From positions 1 through 37,762 of the IMG/VR virus record IMGVR_UViG_3300031753_000024: DNA of 37,762 nt, one strand, 5' to 3'. The position numbers and the translations under genes were made by a program. The DNA is from a virus. The notes under the pieces were generated by a model, which did no database searches, was not told the DNA's origin, and was given only the letters and a program-made list of their open reading frames with translations. Shown here in pieces: positions 12,250 to 20,700 of the stretch (its first letter is position 1; the number at the start of each line of letters is the position of its first letter).

Positions 12250-12960
12250 TTACGCCCCGTTGCCCGGCACGAAGCACCGGATCAGATACCGCTCCGTATC
12301 ATCGGGAAACTGCGGTCCGTAATCGCGATACCACACGATCGCGTCGTGGGTCGGATTGTCCGCGTTTTCGACCAGGGCATCTGGCGGCACCGGGCGCCAA
12401 TGCACGGTGCCGGCATCGTCGGCGATCGGCACCTCGTAGCCATCGGGTCCTGCCCGCCAGGTCGTGCGGTGGCCATCCGCCACATCGCAGCACAGCATGC
12501 CCTTGGGCGAGCGCACGCCCTTGAACCAGGCGCGCTCTTCGGGACTGTATTGGGCATACTGGCCGGGATAGAGTTCACGGCCATGGGAAGGTGCGACCGC
12601 ACCCAGCGCCATGAACGCGACAACGAGAACCGCGAGCGCCGCCGGTGGACGAAATGATGTGGCGGGACGCGTTTGCGGAATTGAAAACGCTGGCCGAACA
12701 ATAACTGCGCCCAGAGTGCGCTGCGCCAGAATTTCTAACTCGCTCATTGTTACCGCGCCGTCCCAACTGAAAATGATATCGGCGGCGGGAACGGCATCGA
12801 TTTCCTCTTCAGCCTCAATGCGCGCCGCGATATCATCAAGGAGGCCAGCCACATAATCGCGATGGGCAACGCGCGCCGGGATGGCGTCCTTTTCAGCTAT
12901 GCGGCATTTTTTTGCCAAACTGCGGAAGATCGCCCCTAGACGCTCATCGGATATAGACAT
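12250..12960 (-). CDS. Hypothetical protein with internal hydrophobic segment
   Basis: A 236-aa frame. Residues 1-70 form a helical soluble part (LGAIFRSLAKKCRIAEKDAI). An internal hydrophobic segment follows (ALAVLVVAFMALGAVAP), and then a conserved-looking domain: YPGQYAQYSPEERAWFKG, GMLCCDVADGHRTTW, and a C-terminal Cys. The second half alone, starting at its own signal-like segment, resembles secreted proteins known from Bradyrhizobium and its phages. The frame may therefore be a fusion of two genes. Role unknown. Confidence 0.6.
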   Translation of the reverse strand: MSISDERLGAIFRSLAKKCRIAEKDAIPARVAHRDYVAGLLDDIAARIEAEEEIDAVPAADIIFSWDGAVTMSELEILAQRTLGAVIVRPAFSIPQTRPATSFRPPAALAVLVVAFMALGAVAPSHGRELYPGQYAQYSPEERAWFKGVRSPKGMLCCDVADGHRTTWRAGPDGYEVPIADDAGTVHWRPVPPDALVENADNPTHDAIVWYRDYGPQFPDDTERYLIRCFVPGNGA

Positions 12961-13113
12961 GAGACCGCGCTCCGGTTAGAGTAAAATCAGACGGAATTAT
13001 GCACTTGACAAACCACATACGATAAGGCCCTGTGCCGTCGCCATCTTTGCCGCTCTGAGGCAAGGCGAGGCGGCCCCATGTTTTTGATCGCGATAGGCTC
13101 TAACCGTCGTGGC

Positions 13114-13338
13114 TTATTCCTCGCGTTTGGATTTTGTCCGCGAGGATCGCTCCCCCTTTTTGGGCGACTTATCCACAGGCTGTTTTCGCCCTGATTTAGG
13201 GGGCGGCCCGGTTTGTAGGGCTGCACCAAACGCTTCCTCCAGGCTTAGCGGATGCAGTGAAAGCGGCTTCCGTTCATTGGATCGATTCTGGATCGATTTT
13301 TTTGGCGGTTGACGCATTTCGTGATCTCGGCTATGCAT
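13114..13338 (-). CDS. Small basic hypothetical protein
   Basis: A 74-aa protein with the motif KPLSLHPLSLEEAFGAALQT followed by PPPKSG and a Lys/Arg-rich tail. The LSLHPL..EEA and PPPK pattern is a recurring small family in rhizobial phages. The preferred start may be the internal Met at residue 8. It is divergent from the winged-helix gene. Confidence 0.6.
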   Translation of the reverse strand: MHSRDHEMRQPPKKSIQNRSNERKPLSLHPLSLEEAFGAALQTGPPPKSGRKQPVDKSPKKGERSSRTKSKREE

Positions 13339-13387
13339 CTTCTTGAAGCTGTTGGCGTTTCAAAGTGTCTGCGTGATCTGTGTGGCC

Positions 13388-13765
13388 ATGGCGAAGGACC
13401 CGAAGATAATGGCTGACATGCTGGCCAAAGAGCTGGTGCATGATGGACTTATGGAGGCCGCAAAGACGCTCGAAAGATACGCGGCGGACCTTCGCCGGCA
13501 AGCCGGCAGCCCAAAGACACCTCCAAGACCGTTCTCGCGCACAAAGTCGGTGGCGCCACGAGCCAATTCCGACCAAGCCCGCGTTCTGGAATTTATTCGC
13601 AAGACGCCTGGGCAACGCGGGATGGAAATCGTGCACGCATTTGATACGAGTGATCGCCCCATGAGCGAAAGAACCCTTCGAACCGCTCTGCGCAGACTCC
13701 GATTGTCCGGGTACATCAAACAGGACCGCGCTGGCGGCTGGCAGCCCGCAAGGGGAGGCAAGTAG
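13388..13765 (+). CDS. Winged-helix DNA-binding protein
   Basis: From ATG 13388 the protein is 125 aa. The helical start (DPKIMADMLAKELVHDGL) is followed by a Ser/Pro/Arg linker and a C-terminal winged helix: ARVLEFIRKTPGQRGMEIVH, SERTLRTALRRLRLSGYI as recognition region, and KQDRAGGWQP as wing. Divergent from the small basic gene and outside both main operons, it is a candidate regulator. The open frame reaches back to 13343 (TTG), but the extra residues look like leader. Confidence 0.65.
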   Translation: MAKDPKIMADMLAKELVHDGLMEAAKTLERYAADLRRQAGSPKTPPRPFSRTKSVAPRANSDQARVLEFIRKTPGQRGMEIVHAFDTSDRPMSERTLRTALRRLRLSGYIKQDRAGGWQPARGGK

Positions 13766-13771
13766 CTTCGG

Positions 13772-13802
13772 TTTCTGGGGCAAGCGTACGTAGCCCCAGA
13801 AA
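13772..13802 (+). terminator. Strong stem-loop after the winged-helix gene
   Basis: A perfect 10-bp inverted repeat, TTTCTGGGGC (13772-13781) and GCCCCAGAAA (13793-13802), with an 11-base loop, seven bases after the stop. There is no T run behind it, so it may be a transcript-stabilising hairpin rather than a true terminator. Confidence 0.45.
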
Positions 13803-13863
13803 GCAGGGCGGGCCGGGGCGACTGTCTACCGCTTCCGGCCCGTCACTCACCAAACAGTCTTGC

Positions 13864-13951
13864 GACCGTGTGGCGAAATTGGCAAACGCGCTGGCTTTGG
13901 GTGCCAGTACCCTTCCCACGGGGTTTGTGAGTTCGAATCTCACCACGGTCA
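13864..13951 (+). tRNA. Class II tRNA with leucine-type body and UGG (Pro) anticodon
   Basis: A full cloverleaf can be drawn. Acceptor GACCGTG/CACGGTC (13864-13870 with 13944-13950), A73 at 13951. D arm GCG...CGC with the GG pair in the loop. Anticodon arm CTGGC-TTTGGGT-GCCAG with anticodon TGG at 13898-13900. Long variable arm (ACCC/GGGT). T arm GTGAG-TTCGAAT-CTCAC. The long variable arm and A73 are leucine-type features. A normal tRNA-Leu(UAG) loop reads TTTAGGT, and here the A is G, which gives a proline anticodon. CCA is not encoded directly after A73. It may be functional, or a drifted copy. Confidence 0.8.
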
Positions 13952-13990
13952 CACCATCCCTTGCAACGATTTTGAACGGTTCATTTCAGT

Positions 13991-14248
13991 TCATTTGTGA
14001 ATTGGATCACGGTACATCAGCCGCTTACCTTCCGCGCTCCTGATCGCCTCAGCGGTCCGCGCGCCGTCACCCATCTTGCGGCGGTCCCAGCGGAAGCAGA
14101 ATTCGTCGCAATAGCGATCCAAGTGCTTCGTGCTGACGTGATGGAAGCTTCCCGTGATCCCGCGCTTCAAGAGCGCGAAGTACCCTTCCGCGGTGTTCAC
14201 GTGCACCTTGCCGCGCGCATATTCGCCGCCGCATCGCTCATCAGCCGG
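13991..14248 (-). pseudogene. C-terminal remnant of an IS1595-family transposase
   Basis: Reading leftward from 14248, the frame gives EYARGKVHVNTAEGYF, LLKRGITGSFHH and KHLDRYCDEFCFRWDRRK, the family's C-terminal signature, and ends at 13991. An in-frame TGA at about 14250 and loss of homology upstream show that the N-terminal two thirds, including both catalytic Asp regions, are gone. It differs clearly from the intact copy at 3419-4459, so it is an independent, older arrival. It lies just after the tRNA. Confidence 0.8.
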
Positions 14249-14253
14249 TCAGC

Positions 14254-14565
14254 TTGAGGCGCGGCGTATGGTACTTCGATGTGAGCTATTGGGATGTTCC
14301 GATAGAATCGCACCTCGAAATCCATGTCAGCGATCACGAACAGCTAAGATCGGGCGAAGCACCGGCGCTCAATGTCGAAGATTTAAGGGCGCATCTCAGC
14401 GCCGTGACGGCTCTGCGGGATCGACTGAATCAATTCCTTCGTGACGTGCTGACAAAGCCTTTCGCAGCATCTCCTCCGCCATCTCATCCGCGGTCCACTC
14501 CGGAATCAAAAGAAATGGATCGCTCCACAGAACGCGGGAAGCCGCCGAAATCATCTCTGGAGTGA
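14254..14565 (+). CDS. Hypothetical protein overlapping a minus-strand gene
   Basis: From TTG 14254 the frame reads a strand-rich start (GVWYFDVSYWDVP, HLEIHVSDHEQL) then a helix (LSAVTALRDRLNQFLRDVL). That is good protein-like composition up to about 14455. The Pro/Ser tail overlaps the convergent 72-aa gene and is doubtful. No family is recognised, and the start may have been lost to the transposon remnant on its left. Confidence 0.4.
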   Translation: MRRGVWYFDVSYWDVPIESHLEIHVSDHEQLRSGEAPALNVEDLRAHLSAVTALRDRLNQFLRDVLTKPFAASPPPSHPRSTPESKEMDRSTERGKPPKSSLE

Positions 14566-14614
14566 TTTCGATCTCAGGAATATTATCCGCTTTGTGTTTG
14601 GGCGCGCCAGACAT
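14396..14614 (-). CDS. 72-aa hypothetical phage protein
   Basis: ATG 14614 is preceded by GAGG at a good distance. The protein has an acidic helical middle (ITPEMISAASRVLWSDPFLL, then WTADEMAEEMLRKAL), typical of small proteins in phage late operons. It is the last gene read after the large polyvalent protein. 120 bases separate them, with no clear signal. Confidence 0.55.
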   Translation of the reverse strand: MSGAPKHKADNIPEIEITPEMISAASRVLWSDPFLLIPEWTADEMAEEMLRKALSARHEGIDSVDPAEPSRR

Positions 14615-14734
14615 TGCAAAACCTCGATTATTAGAGCATTGCCTGGCGGCATCTAGCCCTAGGTGGATGTGGTGTCAACAATATAATTAGGCCGCAGTGG
14701 CATGGATCGATTCGCGCCAGTTTGCCAGCATGAG

Positions 14735-17700
14735 TTAATTTCCTGTCGCTCTCTTCATTTTTGCGTCGGCCGCCTCGCGCGGAATTTCAGGGGACTGCAT
14801 CATGATTCTTCCCCGCGCCGACTCGCGCGACTGCCGGAGCACTTCTGAGATCACGTCATGGCGGATGCCGTTAGGCCAGGTGCGCCAGTCGGGCGAGTGC
14901 ACGATGGCGTCGAGCCGCATCTTGGTCATGCGCCCCGCGATGCGGGCGAAGTCGTCGTACTGCTGCTCGCTCAATTCGACATTGCGGATTTTGCGTTCCG
15001 GCAGTGCCGGGTAGATCCCCAAATCAAGCATCGCCTGGTTGACTGGGTCGGTATTGACCTTCTTTTCATAGACTGCGGTGAGTCCCGCATGGAGCAGCGC
15101 ATCGGCATTGGGGATTTCCTCGCCCCAGACGTTGCGGCGCGGCAGCAGGGTCTCGCTCCAGCCGGGCACCTTCTGCTTGATTGCGTCGATGACGGTGCGA
15201 GCTTGGCGCGTGTAGGGATCGCTGGCGCGCGCCATCTGGGCAAGGCCGACCGAGAACGGCAGGAAGGATGAGACGAACTGCTTGAGATAAGCTTCGCCGT
15301 AACGGCCGGGATCCTCGACCGCGCGGATCAGGTCGGCGGGACCGCGCATGAAGCTCTCATCGAGGATATTCTGGGTCACGGCATGCTGGAGATGGGACGC
15401 GGCGAGCAGCATGTCGCCCTGGCTTGCGTCGTGGGCCACATCATACATGTCGGCGGCGATGCCCATCAGCATGCCCATCGGACCCAGCCGGTTCATCTGA
15501 TACCACATATCGCCGATGCGCACCGAATGCGCTTGGTAGACCTCGCGCGACATCAACGCCCGGTGTGGATCGGAGGGTTCCGAGCCGGTGATGTACCCAT
15601 CCATCGCCAGCGAGCCGAAGACGATGGAGAGCGCGGTCCCGGCGAGCATGCGCGCCAGGGCGGTATCCTGGGCGATGTTGCCGTTGTGGCCCATCAGGTC
15701 AGCGCGGATTTCGGGTGACAGGATAGCGCCGAGCGGGGTGCGCCGTAGTACCGCCTGGTTGATGACGTTGGCGCCGATATGGACGAACGGGTCGATGAAT
15801 TTCAGCGGACGGGTTTTACCGAGAATCGGCAAGTCGGTCGCGCTGTTGACGAATTCGGAGAGCTTGCGCACCATGGCGCCGCCTGGCGCCATCAGGGTCG
15901 AGGCATAGGCCTGCTCGTGGGCTGCCGTCATCCAGTCATCGGGCGGAGCCTTGATGCGCTGCCCGATATGGTCGGCGAGATCGTTGCCGGACAGGCCAAG
16001 ACCGACGCCTTCGCGATAGGCGCGCGCGGCGATTTGGCGCGAATAATTGGCAATGGTGTCCATGGAATGGATGGCGGCAACGAGCCGGCCGGGAACGCGG
16101 ATCAGACTGCCGACCGGAATCGTCGGCACGCCGCGAATGGCGATATCGGGGATCTGGCCAAGCGGCGACCAATGGGCCCCGATTGCCGGGGCTCCAGCTT
16201 CGCCGCCCGAGGCGATCAGCGATGCTCCACCGACAACGCCGTCACGTACGCCTCGGAGCGCCGAGAACAGATCCGTGGCGAATTCATGCCAGGTGACGGG
16301 ATCGTTGGTGACGTTGCGGGCGAGTGTCAGTGCGGTATCGCCATAGAACGGCGATAGCGGGCGCGCCTCCTGGCCGGGAAGGAGCGTTGCCTGGCCGGCA
16401 CGAACCGCTTCAAGGCCGCCTTGAAGGGCCTTGGGAATGACGCGGCCCAGTGCCTTGACTTGCTCCCAAGCCTCGCCTGGCCGGACATATTCGCCGGGGC
16501 GACCAGCAGCGACGCGGATGCGGCCGATGGCGCTCGCGAGCAACGTTTCCGGCACGGCCTCCTGGATCATCAGTATCTTGTTGCCGATGAGATAGGTCAT
16601 GTGCGTCGAGGGACCGGAAATCAGCGCATTGACGTATTCCTCAAGCAGCATGCCGCCGGCGCTGCGCTGCTGGGCATCGCGCAGGAACTTGGATACCTTG
16701 GCTGGCGTATTGAGCTTGGCGCCAAGCTTGGCGATCATCTTAAGCTGGAATAGGGTGCGCCCAGTATTTTCCTTGAGAAATTCGTTGAGGTCGGCAGCCT
16801 GCTGCCAGCCTTCGAGGTTCTTGAACGACATACCGAGGGTGCGCCCGGTCTCGGCGGTGACGCCGGAGAGTACCGACTGCATCATGTCGTGGCGGCTCAT
16901 CGCCACTGCGAAAGCCGCAACATCGGCGTCAGTGCCGCCGTCGCGCACCGCCTTCATGGCATCGGACACGATCTGCGCCGAGGCGACGATGGCTTGACGC
17001 AATTTCAGCACTTTGGCGGATAGGCCTTGAGCTCCGCCGAACAGGGTGGCGAGCTTCGCCTCGGTCACGGCATGCGGATCAATGTCGATTGCTTCGGCGG
17101 CATCAAGCAATTCGCCGGTAGTGATGCGGCCGGGACCCTGCGTCCCTACGCGGGCGGCGGATTCATCGATGGCGCGGACAAGGTCGGCGGTGGAGGTGAG
17201 GTTTTCGACCCGGATGTTGCCGTCGCGGCTAACCCAACGGGACTCGCCGCTCCGGCTGAGGTCGGGAACGGGAGTTGGAGCAAGCGGTACAGGTTGAGGT
17301 TCTTCTCGGTTTCCGGATCGGGATGCGGCGTCGCGTAGGCCAGCGCCTTCTCCCCCAGCACTAGCGACGCCTTGGCGCTCCGCGCCATGTTGCGCGCCCA
17401 CGCCGCCGCCCGCGGGCTGAGGTTCGGGCTCGCCGCCAGGCTCGTGTAGTCCTGGAGTTCCTGCGTTGTCAGCGCCTGGCGCAGCGCCAAGCTCGGCGGC
17501 GGCGTTTCTACCAATTTCGGCGGTGAGGCGGGCGAGTTCGGACTCGACTTCATGGGCGATATCCTCGGGAATATCAACATGGGCGCGGCGCAGTTCAGAG
17601 TCAACGCGAGCCTTGGCGGCGTCAGCGTCGTGGGGCGGGATGTGGGCGGCATCGGCCTCGTGGATGTCGGCCAGCGTCTTGCCGGCCTCGCGCTCCGGCG

Positions 17701-20700
17701 CGATCACGGTGCGCTGCGGCTCGGCTGACAGCAGCCGGTCGAACACGCCGCGGATATCGTCGTTGATCGGCGCGCCCAGGCCTTTGATGGTCTTGTAGAT
17801 TTGCAGCAGCCAATCCTTGAACCGAGCGAAGACCGAGGCGAGCTCGGGCGACGGGGCGATGCCCTCGCGCATGTACTGCTCGAAGCCGCGGGCGAATTTC
17901 TCGTGATGTTTCGTCTTGAGCGCATCGGCCGATTCGGCTCCCAGCCATTTCAGGGCGGTGGCGGCATCGGCCTTGAGTCCAGGCGGGGCCTTCTCATGCT
18001 CGGCATCGGCGAGCAGCTCTTCCAGAAAGACATGGCCGCTCTCGTGGATGAATGTCGAGGCGTCGGCCTCGCGCATGATCTGCATGACGGGACGGCGGCC
18101 TGCGGCGAAGGTGACCTTGCCGCGGGCACCCTGGAACAGCGGGAAGCCCTGCTCGACGGCGGCGTCGCGGAGCTTGTCGGTGATATCGAGGGCATGGACG
18201 GGCGTGGCGGTCGCAGGTTCACCCTTGCGCGTCGTGATTTCTATTGGTTCGTGACCGCCGCCGCCAAACTGTTGCGTTTCTGCGCCGCGCTCAGGAGCAG
18301 TTTCAATCTCGGCCTTTCCGACCCTCCCGCCGAATTTCTTCACCAGCTTGTTGACCGTCGCCGGGAGTATCTGGTCGTAGAAGCCGCGCATGCCTTCGCC
18401 GCCGACCACCAGATCGTCGCCGCGCAGGAATTTCACTGGCGTCTCGTCGTCTCCGCCGGGAATGTCATAGTGCGATTCGTCAGAACCCTCGCCCTTAATC
18501 ATGCGGTCGGCAATCTCTTTGCCAACGGCGGAGTCAAGTTGATTCTCGGGACCGATATGCTTCTGGTCGAAGACAACCCTTCCGTCGTGATCGACGGCGG
18601 TCATCTCATAATGCCCTCCCGGTGTTTTCCAATACGCGATTTCAGCGAGATGCTTACTCAGATGGTACCGCGCCGCCTGGGTTTCTCCCGTCGTCCAGGC
18701 GATCTTGTCGTAGCCGTTCTCGGCCGCGTAGCGGATCATCCGTTTCATCGCGAGCTCGGGCCAGGTGGTCTTAAAGGGGGCGTCGGGGACGGCGGAATAA
18801 TTGAGCCTGTTTAGCACCTTCTGAGTTGCGATCTCCTTGGTCGGCAGAGACGCACCCCAGAAACCTAATTGACTTTCCCCGGTGTTTTTGTCGACAGCGA
18901 TAAACCCATTTTTATGTTTAATCTCATAGTCTGAAATACGGCGCCCCCATCGCTCGGGAAACTTGTTGCGGGCATCCTCAAGCGAAAGGATTTCGATGTT
19001 GTCGGGCAATTCAGTCTGGTTGGCATACCCCTCCAGCCTCCCTTCCTGGTGCCGCTTGCTCTGCACCTCCTCGACAAACAAGGTCTTCTTGCCGTCGATG
19101 ACGCGGTCATTAAACCGGACCCAAGCGACCGCGGTCCCGCCGCCTTCGCTGGTGAAATGCACAGCATCCGGTTTATACGGTTCGATTTGTCCCGGCAGCG
19201 TGAGCACCAGCTCGCGATAGCTCTTGCCGCCGGGGAGGGTCACGTGGGAGAATTTGGCTCGATCAGATTCACCGCGCGTGCGGTCGTCAATGGCGCCATG
19301 CAACTCATCTTCTGCAATTTCCCGCGTCGTCGCGCGATTGACAAGATTGCCATCTACAAAAATGTCAAACGGATAGTTCGGATTATTACCGGCACGAATT
19401 TCACCGCGCGACAATTGCTCGGGCGTCAAGCCGCCCTTCTCGACCTCCTTCACCTCGATCCGGTTCGCCCGCACATAATCGGCAATCTCGCCCTTGGTGA
19501 CCGATCCCTTCTGCTCCTTCAGCCAATCCTCAAGCCCGAGCCATTCCATCTCCTCACTCTTCACTCCCGGCATGTTTTTGAGCATGCCGAGCCATTGCTC
19601 GGGGGAGGCCTTCTCCTGTTTGGCCGAAGTGACGGCGCGCTCGACGGCGGAGTAGAAGGGGGGGGCGAGGTCGCGCTGGAACAGTTCGCGCTGCTTCGCC
19701 CCTTCCCCGAACAGCCCCTCTTCCATCGGTTTCTGTTCGACGGTCGGCTTGAGCGGCGCGTTCGCCAACCGCTGCGCGCGCTCGGCATCAGAGATGCGTT
19801 CGGTGCCGGGCAGCCCCATCTGGCCCTCGGCTTCGCGCTCGGCGATGAGATCGCGGCGCTTGCGCTGGTAGAGCCCCATCTCCTCGCCGAGAACGCCCTC
19901 ATCCTCCGGGCGCATCAGTTCGCTGCGGCGGTAGGGTTCCTCCTCCGGCGGCTCGGTCAGGACGCGGGTCGCCTCCAGGAAATCGACGCGGTTCTCCTTG
20001 ACCAGGCCTTCATGCGGCCGGGCGCTGTATTGCTGGGACTCGCCTTCGGCGTCGGGCTTCGAAAGGAGAACGAACGAGCCGTCGGGACGCTCCTCGGCAA
20101 TCAGCAGGTTCTTGACGAAGCCGACATCGACGGTGTTGCCGGGCTCCCAGACCTGGGAAACCCGCGTGCGGTATTCCGGACCGCCGATCTTGATGTGCAG
20201 GTCATGGGCGCGCTTGATGCTCAGGTCGCGCTCCTCGCGCTGCTCCTGGAAATGATCCCACAATTCCGCCGCTCCGGCCGGCAGCGGCTTCGGCGGCTCC
20301 GGGCCTTCGGCATAGGCCGCCTCCGGCTCGTGGCCAGGCCGGTAGAGCTTGCGGCCTTTGGACTCGGCGGATAGCGCGGCGAGCAGATCGTTGATCGTGG
20401 TCTTGCCGCCGCCGGTCTCGCCGGGGGCTTCGTGGAGGTAGCCGGCTTCGACCGCGGCCGCGCGGCCGCGGTCGGGCGTCATACCGCCCTCGCGAAACAG
20501 CCGGCCGAAACCGGGGATGAAAGGGTTCTTGTCGAGTACCGCTTCGAGGTCCGCGGTACGCTGCAGCCCGCCGCGATGAGCGAGGAACTGGAATAGCGAA
20601 AGCTTTGTCTCGTCGATCTGGCGCGGGCCGCGCGGCTGCACGGCGCCGCGCGCCTGCTGCGATCGCATGCCGGGCCCGAGAATTTCCGGAGCCTCGGCGC

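Noticed and set aside
13005-13010. TTGACA considered as a promoter
   Set aside because: No acceptable -10 box at 16-18 bases on the + strand.
13864-13951. tRNA considered as an integration (att) site
   Set aside because: No integrase and no second copy of the tRNA end is seen in the window.
19049-20374. A 441-codon + strand frame inside the polyvalent gene
   Set aside because: Antisense shadow of a GC-rich gene whose minus frame is continuous for 2600 codons.
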